From Trichocoleus sp. FACHB-40 (GTDB taxonomy: Bacteria > Cyanobacteriota > Cyanobacteriia > Cyanobacteriales > FACHB-T130): DNA of 64,000 nt. Shown piece after piece: positions 53,159 through 64,000 of the stretch. The stretch's first letter is position 1; each line of letters begins with the position of its first letter. The stretch lies in assembly GCF_014695915.1 (NCBI RefSeq), contig NZ_JACJPF010000060.1, forward strand, positions 62,001 to 126,000, in the 5' to 3' direction. The notes beneath the pieces are model-generated. The model saw only the letters and a program-made list of their open reading frames with translations, did not search any database and was not told where the DNA came from. Position numbers and translations under genes: made by a program.

Positions 53159-53575
53159 GTGCCATCTCAGAAAGATCAGAAAATAGACTTAAATATCGAT
53201 TATCCGTGTCCGTGCCGAAGGCGGGGGCGGCTGGTACCCATTACACTAACAGAAGCATTTGGCTGCGATCGCTGTCAGCAAATCTTCGTAGTAGAAGAAA
53301 ATGGGTATGTAATTGAGCAACTTTCCACAAGCTATCCTTACAAGCGAAGTTGGCGGTGGAGCGGTCATCGCTGGAGTACCGCCCATCCCAGCCTGGGGGA
53401 CAGCTACATACCGATGTCTTTAGGCATCATTGTGGTGGTGCTGATCGCCGGGCTTTTCTTAGCTCAGATTTCACCACAAGCGCCACAAAGTATCATAATT
53501 GTTCTATTTGCAATGGTGAGCGTGCTGGCGCTACTGCTGCCGGCGCTGATGATCTGGCTGACTCACCGTCGTTAG
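53159..53575 (+). CDS. Zinc-ribbon-like, two-helix membrane protein, conserved hypothetical
   Basis: A protein of 138 residues from a GTG at 53159. The N-terminal half has YPCPCRRRGRLVPITLTE and GCDRCQQIFVVEENG, a CxC...CxxC pattern compatible with a small zinc ribbon. Two C-terminal membrane helices follow (MSLGIIVVVLIAGLFLAQI and IIIVLFAMVSVLALLLPALM). The ProA-like gene starts 5 bp after its stop, so they form an operon. Function unknown. Confidence 0.75.
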   Translation: MPSQKDQKIDLNIDYPCPCRRRGRLVPITLTEAFGCDRCQQIFVVEENGYVIEQLSTSYPYKRSWRWSGHRWSTAHPSLGDSYIPMSLGIIVVVLIAGLFLAQISPQAPQSIIIVLFAMVSVLALLLPALMIWLTHRR

Positions 53576-53579
53576 CGCA

Positions 53580-54836
53580 ATGACTAACATTTTTAGATTG
53601 GCACCTGATCCGATTACTGCCGTTCGCCGCGCTTATGAAGCTTCCCTGGAATTAGCAACCACCAGGGGGGTAGACCGCAGTCGTGCTGTGGGAGCAATGG
53701 CGAAGGCGCTCTCCAAATCCCTAGACGATATTCTGGAAGCGAACACGCTGGATCTGGAAGCTAGTCGGGAAATGGCAGTACCAGAAATGATTTTAGATTG
53801 GCTGAAGCTGACACCGGAACGGCTTACTAGCACTATCCAAATTTTGCAACAGTTAGGCGAGTTGTCCGACCCGATCCGGCGGGTGATGAATGCGACTTAT
53901 CAGCTGGAACACTCCCAGACTTACTCTCAGCTGATGCCCTTGGGGGTGATAGCTTTAATTTACGAAGCGTTTCCGGCGCTGGGTGCGATCGCAGCCGGGA
54001 TGTGTCTGAAAACTGGCAACAGCTTGATTCTTAGAGGCGGTAGCGAAGCCAGTCACTCAAACGCAGTCATTGTCGAAGTTTTACAGACTAGCTTAGAACA
54101 AGCTGGTTTGCCACCGGGATGTCTGGAGTTACTACCTTCAGATCAAGGTGCTTCCATCCGAGATTTAGTGACTCAAGACCGATATTTGAATTTAGTCATT
54201 CCCTACGGTCGCCCCAGTTTAGTGCAGAAAGTGGTGCAAATGTCAACTGCACCAGTCTTAAAATCTGCTATGGGCAACTGCTACTTATATTGGTCGCCTA
54301 GTGGCAGCTTAGACACGATCCGAAACGTAATCATAGACAGCCATCAGAGTGAACCTGACCCGGTGAATGCGATTGAGAAAGTGCTGATTCATACCCATTG
54401 CAAGCCCTCATCTCTGACAACGCTTTGGAACAGCTTGAAGGAAAAAGGGTTTCAACTCAGGGGAGATGAGGAAATAGTAGCAAAGTTTCCCGATCTGAAA
54501 CTAGCTCTAGAATCAGAATGGAGTGAAGCTTATCTCAACAAGACGGTGGCGTTCAAAGTAGTGGATAGTATTGAGAGCGCCATCATTTGGATTAATCAAT
54601 ACAGCAGTGGTCACGCTGACTGCTTGGTTTCCGAATCTTACCAGGAAAGCCGCCAATTTGCCTTGGGGATAAATAGTGCCTCTGTTTACCTGAACTCTTC
54701 GCCAAGATTTTCTCGCAACCCAAAACGGGGAGACTCCCTGTTTCTGGGAATGTCTAACCAAAAAGGACACCGCCGAGGGCCAATTAGCTTGGAGACATTT
54801 ACAACGGTTAAACACGTTGTGCAGGGACATAGTTAA
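53580..54836 (+). CDS. proA: Glutamate-5-semialdehyde dehydrogenase-like protein (divergent ProA)
   Basis: A protein of 418 residues, ALDH fold of the ProA family: PLGVIALIYEAFPALGAIAAGMCLKTGN, LILRGGSEASHSN, VIPYGRPSLVQ. The catalytic-Cys segment reads LKSAMGNCYLYWSP, so the Cys is kept. However, the canonical PAACNAIETLLVH is PDPVNAIEKVLIH, and the C-terminal HARGPMGLEALTT is HRRGPISLETFTT. It is therefore divergent from housekeeping ProA of proline synthesis. Some cyanobacteria carry two ProA homologues, and this may be the second. The stop TAA starts a heptamer hairpin. Confidence 0.85.
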   Translation: MTNIFRLAPDPITAVRRAYEASLELATTRGVDRSRAVGAMAKALSKSLDDILEANTLDLEASREMAVPEMILDWLKLTPERLTSTIQILQQLGELSDPIRRVMNATYQLEHSQTYSQLMPLGVIALIYEAFPALGAIAAGMCLKTGNSLILRGGSEASHSNAVIVEVLQTSLEQAGLPPGCLELLPSDQGASIRDLVTQDRYLNLVIPYGRPSLVQKVVQMSTAPVLKSAMGNCYLYWSPSGSLDTIRNVIIDSHQSEPDPVNAIEKVLIHTHCKPSSLTTLWNSLKEKGFQLRGDEEIVAKFPDLKLALESEWSEAYLNKTVAFKVVDSIESAIIWINQYSSGHADCLVSESYQESRQFALGINSASVYLNSSPRFSRNPKRGDSLFLGMSNQKGHRRGPISLETFTTVKHVVQGHS

Positions 54837-54878
54837 TGGCTAATGGCTAATTATTCAACCATTAGCCATTAGCCATTA
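54834..54878. terminator. Perfect 18-bp heptamer hairpin between convergent proA-like and desC genes
   Basis: TAATGGCTAATGGCTAAT (54834-54851) is the exact reverse complement of 54861-54878, with a 9-base loop. The outermost triplets are the stop codons of both convergent genes: proA-like TAA at 54834-54836 and desC TAA on the minus strand at 54876-54878. A bidirectional terminator is likely. Confidence 0.75.
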
Positions 54879-55721
54879 TTGTTCTTTGCCGACGAGTTTT
54901 ACCTTAGAGGCAAGACCTAAAGATTGCAGGAATTGAATCGTCATCCAAGTTAAGTCAATTTCCCACCATTTCATCCCGTGACGAGCAGAATATTGATAAG
55001 CGTGGTGGTTGTTGTGCCAGCCTTCGCCGTAGGTGAGTAACGCCACCCACCAACAATTAGTAGAGCGATCGCTAGAATCGTAAGTGCGATAACCAAACTT
55101 ATGCGTTGCACTGTTGACAAACCAAGTGCAGTGAAACACTGCCACTAGGCGGACAAAAATGCCCCAAACCACAAACGGCCAGCCACCCAGTAAGTAGAGA
55201 ACAACCCCCAAAGCGATTTGGATTGGGAAAAAATACTTTTGTAAAAACTGATAAACCGGGTCATCAGCAATATCTTTGGTAAAGCGAGGGATTTCCTTAT
55301 CCGCTGGGACGTGATACAACCAGCAAGCCATGTGACTCCACCAAAAGCCCAAATTGGAATCATGGGGATCTTGTTCCTGATCCGAGTGCAGATGGTGCAT
55401 CCGGTGCAAGCCCACCCAATCAATCACCCCTCCTTGGCAGGTTAGGGAACCGCAGAAAATAAGAAAATATTCCAGCCACTTAGGGACTTGAAAACTGCGG
55501 TGAGTCACAAGACGATGGAATCCGAGGGTAATTCCTAGGCCACCAGTCACCCAGTGAAGAAAGACAGCCACACCTACTGCTGCCCAGCTAAAATTACTCG
55601 GCAGTAAAGCAAAAAGCGCTGCTATGTGAATCACTGCCATAAAGATGATGACAGTCCACTTAGGGCGTAGGGGTAAGGCTTCCCTTACCTGTTCTTGGTC
55701 ATTAGTTGTCGCAACAGTCAT
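54876..55721 (-). CDS. desC: Delta-9 acyl-lipid fatty acid desaturase
   Basis: A protein of 281 residues with an ATG at 55721. A membrane-bound di-iron desaturase with three His boxes: HRLVTH, HRMHH and HNNHH, plus four hydrophobic helices in the usual pairs. Length and His-box spacing match cyanobacterial DesC, which introduces the first double bond at delta-9 of lipid-bound stearate in thylakoid and plasma membranes. Often cold-regulated; no regulatory site is recognised here. The 3' end is fused to the heptamer hairpin. Confidence 0.92.
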   Translation of the reverse strand: MTVATTNDQEQVREALPLRPKWTVIIFMAVIHIAALFALLPSNFSWAAVGVAVFLHWVTGGLGITLGFHRLVTHRSFQVPKWLEYFLIFCGSLTCQGGVIDWVGLHRMHHLHSDQEQDPHDSNLGFWWSHMACWLYHVPADKEIPRFTKDIADDPVYQFLQKYFFPIQIALGVVLYLLGGWPFVVWGIFVRLVAVFHCTWFVNSATHKFGYRTYDSSDRSTNCWWVALLTYGEGWHNNHHAYQYSARHGMKWWEIDLTWMTIQFLQSLGLASKVKLVGKEQ

Positions 55722-55894
55722 GCACTAACCTTAAAACGAATTTTACAGCCCCATCTGCTATCCAGATTTGGGATTTTGGTTTGATTTCCTAGTAGGGACA
55801 AGGCTAGAGCCTTGTCCTTACGCCTGGGAAAGCAGATTTTGGTTTGGGGAAAACGCTCCAAAATCTAATATAAATAGAAAATCTCTTTTTCCAG
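55722..55894. other. Intergenic region with compact palindrome
   Basis: GGACAAGGCT (55796-55805) pairs with AGCCTTGTCC (55808-55817). It lies upstream of the PLP-lyase gene and may be an interspersed palindrome rather than an operator. Confidence 0.45.
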
Positions 55895-57130
55895 GTGATG
55901 ATGAACAGCTTTCAACAGCTACACGAAGCAGAAAAGGCACTGCTTCCGATTTTTTCCGGAATTGACGCGACAGTCAAGCAAAATCTCAAAAAAGTGCTAG
56001 AAGCTTTTCGTCACCATCGGGTGGGAGCGCATCATTTCGCGGGTGTCAGTGGTTACGGACACGACGATCTAGGGCGGGAAACGCTTGATAAAGTGTTTGC
56101 CCAAGCCGTGGGAGCAGAAGCAGCTGCCGTGCGGGTGCAGTTTGTTTCCGGTACTCATGCGATCGCCTGCGCTTTGTTTGGCGTTCTCCGTCCGGGAGAT
56201 GAAATGTTATCAGTTGCGGGTGCGCCGTATGACACATTAGAAGAAGTCATTGGAATAAGAGGCAAAAATCAAGGCTCTTTACTTGATTTTGGCGTAAATT
56301 ACCGAGAATTGGCTCTTACTAGCGAAGGAAAAATAGACTGGCAAGCGTTGGCTCATGGTATAAGCGATCGCACTCGTCTGGTTTCGATCCAGCGTTCGTG
56401 CGGTTATTCCTGGCGTTCCAGCCTCTCAATTGCCGAAATTGAAAAAATCGTCTATTTAGTCAAACAACAAAATCCCCACACTGTCTGCTTCGTTGACAAC
56501 TGTTACGGAGAATTTATTGAAGATCGGGAACCAACCGCCGTTGGTGCTGACCTAATGGCAGGCTCTTTGATTAAAAATCCCGGTGGTACGATTGTCACAG
56601 CTGGCGGCTACGTTGCCGGACGAGCAGAATTAGTGGAAGCTGCCGCTTGTCGCCTAACAGCCCCCGGAATTGGCTCTGCTGGGGGTGCCACCTTCGATCA
56701 AAATCGCCTGCTATTCCAGGGATTGTTCCTCGCCCCGCAAATGGTAGGAGAAGCTATGAAAGGCAATCACCTCACAGCTTACGTATTTGATAAACTAGGC
56801 TACCCAGTGAATCCTTTGCCAATGGCACCTCGCCGCGATGTGATTCAGGCAATCAAACTCGGTTCTCCAGAGAAGCTGATTGCCTTCTGTCGGGCGATTC
56901 AACAGCATTCACCCATAGGTTCTTATCTGGAACCAGTTCCAGATGAAATGCCTGGTTATGAGAGCCAGGTAGTAATGGCTGGGGGTACGTTTATTGAGGG
57001 CAGCACCTTAGAGTTTTCCGCAGATGGGCCGCTGCGAGAACCATACGTGGTGTTTTGTCAAGGGGGAACCCATTGGAGCCATGTAGCGATCGCTCTTGAA
57101 TCCGCGATTGAAGCCATCGGCCCAGCTTAG
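55895..57130 (+). CDS. Methionine gamma-lyase family (aluminium-resistance-type) PLP protein
   Basis: A protein of 411 residues from ATG 55895. It has a fold-type I PLP enzyme pattern: GVSGYGHDDLGRETLDKVFA, RVQFVSGTHAIACALFGVLRPGDEML, CFVDNCYGEFIEDREPTAVGADLMAGSLIKNPGG (PLP lysine in SLIKNPGG), and GIGSAGGATFDQNRLLFQGLF. The family was once annotated as aluminium resistance protein; sulfur amino acid lyase activity is inferred by fold only. Monocistronic, convergent with bciB. Confidence 0.9.
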   Translation: MMMNSFQQLHEAEKALLPIFSGIDATVKQNLKKVLEAFRHHRVGAHHFAGVSGYGHDDLGRETLDKVFAQAVGAEAAAVRVQFVSGTHAIACALFGVLRPGDEMLSVAGAPYDTLEEVIGIRGKNQGSLLDFGVNYRELALTSEGKIDWQALAHGISDRTRLVSIQRSCGYSWRSSLSIAEIEKIVYLVKQQNPHTVCFVDNCYGEFIEDREPTAVGADLMAGSLIKNPGGTIVTAGGYVAGRAELVEAAACRLTAPGIGSAGGATFDQNRLLFQGLFLAPQMVGEAMKGNHLTAYVFDKLGYPVNPLPMAPRRDVIQAIKLGSPEKLIAFCRAIQQHSPIGSYLEPVPDEMPGYESQVVMAGGTFIEGSTLEFSADGPLREPYVVFCQGGTHWSHVAIALESAIEAIGPA

Positions 57131-57141
57131 AATAATTTCGT

Positions 57142-57182
57142 GCCAAGACGCGAAGAAACACTTTGCGCCTTTGCGTCTTGGC
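57142..57182. terminator. Hairpin between convergent PLP-lyase and bciB genes
   Basis: GCCAAGACGC (57142-57151) pairs with GCGTCTTGGC (57173-57182). It lies 12 bp after one stop and 11 bp before the other gene's stop, so it can serve both strands. Confidence 0.6.
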
Positions 57183-57192
57183 GCGAAACCTT

Positions 57193-58389
57193 CTAAGATT
57201 CCGGCAATTTATACTGCCCGACAATCCGCTTGGCATATTCTGGTACGTGCGCCTCTAACTTCTCTGGATGATTGCGCTTCACGTACAAATAATTGCGGGT
57301 GAAGTGGGAATCAATCGAGAAACGGGCATACTCTAAACCTTTGGGGCCAATTTTTTCAATCACGACTCCCATCAGCTTTGCCGCCCACATGGGGAGAGTA
57401 ACGCCTTTATCGTAGGCGGGGATACTTTGTTGTACAGCTTCTTTGCGGTTTCCGTGGGACATCACTGGCTGCGTGTCTATCTGATCTTGCACCAAATCCA
57501 GCATTTCTTTGCCAGTGTCATTCCGCACCACAATCCACTGCCAACCAAAAGGTGCGCCCATGTAACCTACTACTAAATCTGCCAGAGAATTGACGTAATC
57601 AAAACAGCTCATGCAAGAAGGCGCAAAGACATCCTTCAACTGGTTGGTCTTCAATCCAAAGAAAGGCACCATTTCCATAGAGCCATCCTCGTGCTTGAAG
57701 TGAACCCGGAAATCTTGCATAAACTCGTAATGCACCACTGTATCCGGGGAACGGCTAGTGGTTTCCAAGAATTTTTGCAACCCGGCGCGGTTAACATTAT
57801 CCACACAGGGCGTACCCAAAACATAAAGCTTTTCTAGTCCCAGTTCCTTCTCAACGGCTCGTAATGCTTGAATTTGGCAACCAACGCCAATTACCAACAG
57901 CCGCTTCATCCCAGATTGCTCAATTTGCTCCAATACAGAAAGATTAGGCGACAGCGTTGGTTTATTCACCCGCGCTGCCAGAATTTCTTCTGGAGTCCGA
58001 GCAATTATCGGCATTGGCTGAAATCTGTCTTCCTTAGTATTCTGGACGCAGACAACGCCCTCAACCATGCCGCGATTGAGCATTTCGATGGCGATAGTGC
58101 TGACAATTCCCGTCCACTGCGCCCCCTCAATTGGCTCAGTTTTCCGCGCCGCCATCATCTCTTGACTAACCCCAAAGTACCAATCATCGGGATTATCCAG
58201 ATTGCGGCTTCTTCCGTGAATTTGTTCTTCCAGATCAGCTATCTGCTGATTAAGAAATGCACACGCTTCCTTGACATAGTGAATATAGTATGTGTCGCAC
58301 AGCCCACATTCGCTACAGAGTTCTTTAGCAGGGCGACGGCTAGAGGATTTGAGGGCTTTGGCTTTATCGTGAGGGCGCACCGAAGTCAT
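57193..58389 (-). CDS. bciB: Ferredoxin-dependent 8-vinyl (divinyl chlorophyllide) reductase, BciB-type
   Basis: A protein of 398 residues with an ATG at 58389. It belongs to the coenzyme F420 hydrogenase/dehydrogenase beta-subunit family: N-terminal Fe-S cysteines CSECGLCDTYYIH, flavin region RLLVIGVGCQIQALRAV, YVLGTPCVDNVNR, a second cluster in APSCMSCFDYVNSLADLVVGYMG, and a conserved C-terminal LYVKRNHPEK. In cyanobacteria this family includes BciB, which reduces the C8-vinyl group of chlorophyll precursors with reduced ferredoxin. Plant 7-hydroxymethyl chlorophyll a reductase is a close relative, so the exact reaction is inferred. Confidence 0.88.
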   Translation of the reverse strand: MTSVRPHDKAKALKSSSRRPAKELCSECGLCDTYYIHYVKEACAFLNQQIADLEEQIHGRSRNLDNPDDWYFGVSQEMMAARKTEPIEGAQWTGIVSTIAIEMLNRGMVEGVVCVQNTKEDRFQPMPIIARTPEEILAARVNKPTLSPNLSVLEQIEQSGMKRLLVIGVGCQIQALRAVEKELGLEKLYVLGTPCVDNVNRAGLQKFLETTSRSPDTVVHYEFMQDFRVHFKHEDGSMEMVPFFGLKTNQLKDVFAPSCMSCFDYVNSLADLVVGYMGAPFGWQWIVVRNDTGKEMLDLVQDQIDTQPVMSHGNRKEAVQQSIPAYDKGVTLPMWAAKLMGVVIEKIGPKGLEYARFSIDSHFTRNYLYVKRNHPEKLEAHVPEYAKRIVGQYKLPES

Positions 58390-58620
58390 ATTAAAGGCAG
58401 TTTATTAACTAAAAACATCTATCTGAGCAAGATAGCCCAAAGCTTACTTTTACACAAAAAGCCAGAAAGATGATGAAAACTTCAGTAATTATTACGAAGC
58501 ATTAATAATTGACTTAGTTTAATTTTGAGTCAGTTCTACTACTCAGATACCACTGCGATAGTTATCTGAGCTGATACCAGAGCTTGTGAATTCTCATATT
58601 CCTTAAAAGGCAAGAAACTC
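58390..58620. promoter_or_regulatory. Divergent promoter region, bciB / PspA-like
   Basis: A 231-bp AT-rich spacer between divergent genes. A TTGACTTAG...TAAT stretch near 58510 is a weak candidate promoter. Nothing else recognised. Confidence 0.3.
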
Positions 58621-59604
58621 ATGGGATTATTCGAGCGCATTAGCCTAAATGCCAGAGCCAATCTGAATGACGCGCTTAGCAAGGCTGAAAACCCAGAAAA
58701 AATTTTGGATCAGTCCATCATTGATATGCAAGAAGGCGTGGTGCAGTTGCGTCAAGCAGTTGCCAGAGCCATTGCTGCTCAAAAACGGATTCAGCAACAG
58801 TACAACCAAGCCCAAACTGAAGCAAACAACTGGCAACAACGCGCTCAGCTGGCTATCCAAAAAGGCGATGAGAATCTTGCTAGAGAGGCGCTGGTACGCA
58901 AGAAGACACACGCCGAAACTGCTGCTACCCTGAAAACCACTTTGGATCAGCAGAAGGCTCAGGTAGAAAATCTCAATCGCAACTTAATTGCCCTGGAAAG
59001 TAAAATTTCTGAAGCCAAACAGCAACAGGATAGGCTCAAGGCACGGGCGCAAGCTGCTAAAGCCAACGAGCAGTTGCAAAACACTGTGGGACGCTTGGGA
59101 ACCAGCAGCGCGATGGGAGCCTTCGAGCGCATGGAAGAAAAAGTTTTGGAACTGGAAGCCCGTTCTCAGGTGGTTACTCAACAAACTCCTTCTTGTGTCG
59201 AAACTCGATTGCTGAAGCTTGAAGGTGAGCTTAAAGCCATGAAAGCTCAACTACTAATTCAGCAGACAGCTATTGTGAACAGCCTTACACTGAATTCCAC
59301 TGCTTTAGAAGAGGTGAGAGATATGCTTCAGGAAGTTCGTTCCCAGCCTAGGACGGAAGTGGCTACTAAAGATTTTCTTTCCCAGCCCACGCAGGAATTA
59401 GTTTCCCATAATTTAGAAGAGCAATTTGCCATGCTGGATGGCAACGACGTTGATGATGAATGGGAGGCGCTGAAAGCTCAGATAACTGGTTCTTACACAA
59501 CCCAAGTACAATTACCCCTAGCTAACCCAAGTACTACCTCTAAATCTAATCCACCAGTTGATAACGAATTGGAAGACCTAAAAAAGCAACTAGATAACCT
59601 TTAA
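58621..59604 (+). CDS. PspA/IM30-family (ESCRT-III-like) protein with C-terminal extension
   Basis: A protein of 327 residues. The first 190 residues match PspA/Vipp1 closely: amphipathic helix MGLFERISLNARANLNDALS, then LDQSIIDMQEGVVQLRQAVA, QQYNQAQTEANNWQQRAQLA and RLGTSSAMGAFERMEEKV. Beyond that there is a further helix (LLKLEGELKAMKAQLLIQQ) and a low-complexity acidic/Ser-rich tail ending in a short helix ELEDLKKQLDNL. PspA is about 220 residues and Vipp1 about 260, so this is a longer paralogue. Expected to form membrane-bound helical polymers protecting thylakoid or plasma membrane. Confidence 0.88.
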   Translation: MGLFERISLNARANLNDALSKAENPEKILDQSIIDMQEGVVQLRQAVARAIAAQKRIQQQYNQAQTEANNWQQRAQLAIQKGDENLAREALVRKKTHAETAATLKTTLDQQKAQVENLNRNLIALESKISEAKQQQDRLKARAQAAKANEQLQNTVGRLGTSSAMGAFERMEEKVLELEARSQVVTQQTPSCVETRLLKLEGELKAMKAQLLIQQTAIVNSLTLNSTALEEVRDMLQEVRSQPRTEVATKDFLSQPTQELVSHNLEEQFAMLDGNDVDDEWEALKAQITGSYTTQVQLPLANPSTTSKSNPPVDNELEDLKKQLDNL

Positions 59605-59706
59605 CAAGCAGACTGTCTAATAGCAAATAGACTCTTTACCCTGCTTCATGATTGAGGGCAGATGGGAAAAAGCGCGATCGCATTCCCACCTTCCACTAAA
59701 ACGCGA

Positions 59707-59733
59707 AACCCAGCTAGTTTTGATAGCTGGGTT
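59707..59733. terminator. Terminator hairpin between convergent genes
   Basis: AACCCAGCTA (59707-59716) and TAGCTGGGTT (59724-59733) form a perfect 10-bp stem with loop GTTTTGA. It is positioned between the convergent PspA-like and GerMN genes and can serve both. Confidence 0.65.
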
Positions 59734-59756
59734 AACAAATTTACACTAAAACCCTA

Positions 59757-60851
59757 TCAACCAGGGCGAACGTCAAGACAGCCTTCTGCATAATTAACTT
59801 CTGGAACTTTACCAGCAATCATGCGATTTACAGTCTCGCCATTCGGAGAGACAAAAACGAGACGGAAGTCTTTGTCAGCAAAGCTGCTTGGTTGAACAAC
59901 CCAAGCTTTACCTTTTTCGCTGTTGGGAAGACGACTTACCTGAATTTGTCCGGGATAAGCAGACTTAATTGTGCTTTCTGTATCGTCAACTTTGATACCA
60001 TGAACAGTGGTAATTTTATTGGTTTCAACTTCTACCGTAGCGATACGACCTTCCGTGACCATGAAAGTAACACCCTCAGGCCCATTTGCTGGCTTGTAGT
60101 AGTCACAGACGCGATTGGGATTTTGCCGGGATGGAACTATTTGAGTCCCAGCAACGCTTGATGCCTGAGCAACAGTCATGTTAATTTTAACTGACCCAAG
60201 TCCGTCAATCGATAGTCCCGATTCAGTTGTCAGTTTTTCGGCTTTCTTTAGGCAAGTATTCTCGCCACTTTGATCACTTAAGCATTTGCCGTTTCTATCC
60301 AGAATAATAACTGAGTTGATAGTTGCAAATTGCTTAAGGGTGGTATTAATAGAGCTTTTTTGACGAGCATCATCTCCAGTGCCTCCTGAAATTACCGATT
60401 TACAAAATTTCAGTCTGGCAGTTCCATTAGTGATAGAAAGTGTAAAATCTTTGCCACAGTTGGAAGTGCCTTTGAATTCAATAGGGTCACTCAACCCACG
60501 AGCTTTTTCCTGACTTGTCGGCCCTGCGATTAATTGCTCAATAGCAAACTGAGCAACGCTGGCACTTGAAGTTGTCCGCAAAACTGGCTCAACATAAGTG
60601 AAATCTTGGCCGCTTTGGGGGTTTTTAGGAAAAAAAACTTTAACCTTTTTGACAGCTGCTGGAGCTTGGGCAGATACGGCTGGAGTTGCTTGTTTAGTTA
60701 AATTGGTTTGTTGCGAGATTGTTGCGTTAGTTAATGATTCAGCGGGTGATAGTCTTTGTGACGACATTGCATTTATTGTTTGGCTACCACAGCCACTAAT
60801 TCCCACAAATGCCACGAAAAGACAAAAATTAAGTAAGGTTGGTTGGCGCAT
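59757..60851 (-). CDS. GerMN-domain lipoprotein
   Basis: A protein of 364 residues with an ATG at 60851. Lipoprotein signal with lipobox GISGC (Cys at residue 21). A Ser/Thr/Ala-rich linker precedes a GerMN domain at about residues 68-200 (KVKVFFPKNPQ, AQFAIEQLIAGPTSQEKARGL, TLKQFATINSVIILDRNGKCL). A further C-terminal domain of about 150 residues (SIDGLGSVKINMTVAQASSVAG, VCDYYKPANGPEGVTFMV, GIKVDDTESTIKSAYPGQ) repeats a pattern seen in exported calcium-dependent or sporulation-type proteins. Periplasmic; function unknown. Confidence 0.85.
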   Translation of the reverse strand: MRQPTLLNFCLFVAFVGISGCGSQTINAMSSQRLSPAESLTNATISQQTNLTKQATPAVSAQAPAAVKKVKVFFPKNPQSGQDFTYVEPVLRTTSSASVAQFAIEQLIAGPTSQEKARGLSDPIEFKGTSNCGKDFTLSITNGTARLKFCKSVISGGTGDDARQKSSINTTLKQFATINSVIILDRNGKCLSDQSGENTCLKKAEKLTTESGLSIDGLGSVKINMTVAQASSVAGTQIVPSRQNPNRVCDYYKPANGPEGVTFMVTEGRIATVEVETNKITTVHGIKVDDTESTIKSAYPGQIQVSRLPNSEKGKAWVVQPSSFADKDFRLVFVSPNGETVNRMIAGKVPEVNYAEGCLDVRPG

Positions 60852-61237
60852 AAGAATTTAGATTCCGAAACTTGTGAAGCTTTACTTCTATACCTTAAAA
60901 AGCCTTGAGCATAAAAGTAAGCTAATTATGTGTCAATATTTAAAGTGACATTTAAAGTACGCTAAATGTTTCTGGCTCCAATAGCAGAAGCACTTTGTTT
61001 AGCAACAAACATTTTTATATAGTTGCGAGACTTTGGGACAGTTGCCAATCGGCTATTTTTTTAAGAGGTGTCGAGGACAATTTATGTAGTGGCATAAATT
61101 AATTAAAGGAAAAGTAGGGACGCGGCATTGCCGTGTCCCTGTGTCCCTACCTGCGCCCTACAAGGAAGGCTGTTCTTGTTAGGTCTGTATGGGACTCAAC
61201 TGCAAGCCCCTATGTTTGAGCTGCTGGCAGATTAGTC
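60852..61237. other. Intergenic region with a GC-rich palindrome
   Basis: A 386-bp spacer. AGGGACGCGGCA (61116-61127) pairs with TGCCGTGTCCCT (61129-61140) with one G-T pair, an interspersed palindrome type common in cyanobacteria. It is downstream of the CHAT gene on the minus strand and may terminate it. No gene seen. Confidence 0.5.

Positions 61238-64000
<2,763 letters not shown>

Overview
The window is chromosomal DNA from a cyanobacterium, most likely a filamentous one. Evidence: the HIP1 octamer GCGATCGC is scattered throughout; marker genes nblA (phycobilisome degradation), psbZ (photosystem II) and a BciB-type 8-vinyl reductase are present; the intergenic spacers carry heptanucleotide repeat arrays (STRR-type) and small palindromic or terminal-inverted-repeat elements; and multidomain sensory proteins, Ser/Thr kinases, PP2C and CHAT proteins are abundant. 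No phage, IS transposase or CRISPR array was seen. One tRNA gene (Gly-GCC) is present.

Layout. 1-2.7 kb (minus): a two-gene module of a P-loop ATPase followed by an overlapping TPR protein with a degenerate STAND-like domain; it runs off the left edge. 2.9-8.9 kb: DUF4142 repeat protein, secreted FAD oxidoreductase, cysteine hydrolase, membrane-anchored alpha/beta-hydrolase-like protein, YIP1-like membrane protein. 9-10.7 kb: clpS and argD, convergent. 10.9-14.4 kb: ion-homeostasis cluster (NhaP-type antiporter, free-standing TrkA-type protein, RCK potassium channel). 14.4-15.9 kb: Rpn-family nuclease remnant, retropepsin-like protease, small Cys-rich protein. 16.3-24 kb: four tandem paralogous NMT1/SsuA-type solute-binding lipoproteins leading directly into a dCache-HAMP-GAF histidine kinase, then a PstB-like ATPase frame with no start codon. 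No permease gene is present. 24-31 kb: GNAT acetyltransferase, SigC-type sigma factor, priA, a deleted Uma2 pseudogene, anmK. 31-39 kb: conserved hypothetical, Ser/Thr kinase, nblA, PP2C phosphatase, ABC1/UbiB-type kinase, a small coiled-coil protein, and a kinase-like protein that has lost DFG. 39-43.3 kb: a DHH-CBS-nucleotidyltransferase fusion, psbZ, ribH. 43.3-52.4 kb (all minus): an 1,800-residue multi-PAS hybrid kinase overlapping a REC-GAF-PAS-adenylate cyclase, followed by a REC-GAF-GGDEF protein. 52.8-61 kb: tRNA-Gly, zinc-ribbon membrane protein, ProA-like dehydrogenase, desC, PLP lyase family protein, bciB, PspA/IM30-like protein, GerMN lipoprotein. 61.2-64 kb: the C-terminal part of a haemagglutinin-type beta-helix adhesin ending in a CHAT protease domain; it runs off the right edge.

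How genes work together. The SBP/kinase cluster looks like a multi-ligand periplasmic sensing unit rather than a transporter. The 43-52 kb cluster couples one large membrane sensor to two second-messenger enzymes, for cAMP and c-di-GMP. The most unusual genome-level signal is the behaviour of the heptamer repeats. They supply stop codons to several genes, form near-perfect hairpins between convergent genes, host small TIR elements in their loops, and have been inserted in frame into priA (twice), anmK, the nucleotidyltransferase fusion, the receiver domain of the large kinase, a kinase linker and the CHAT protein.
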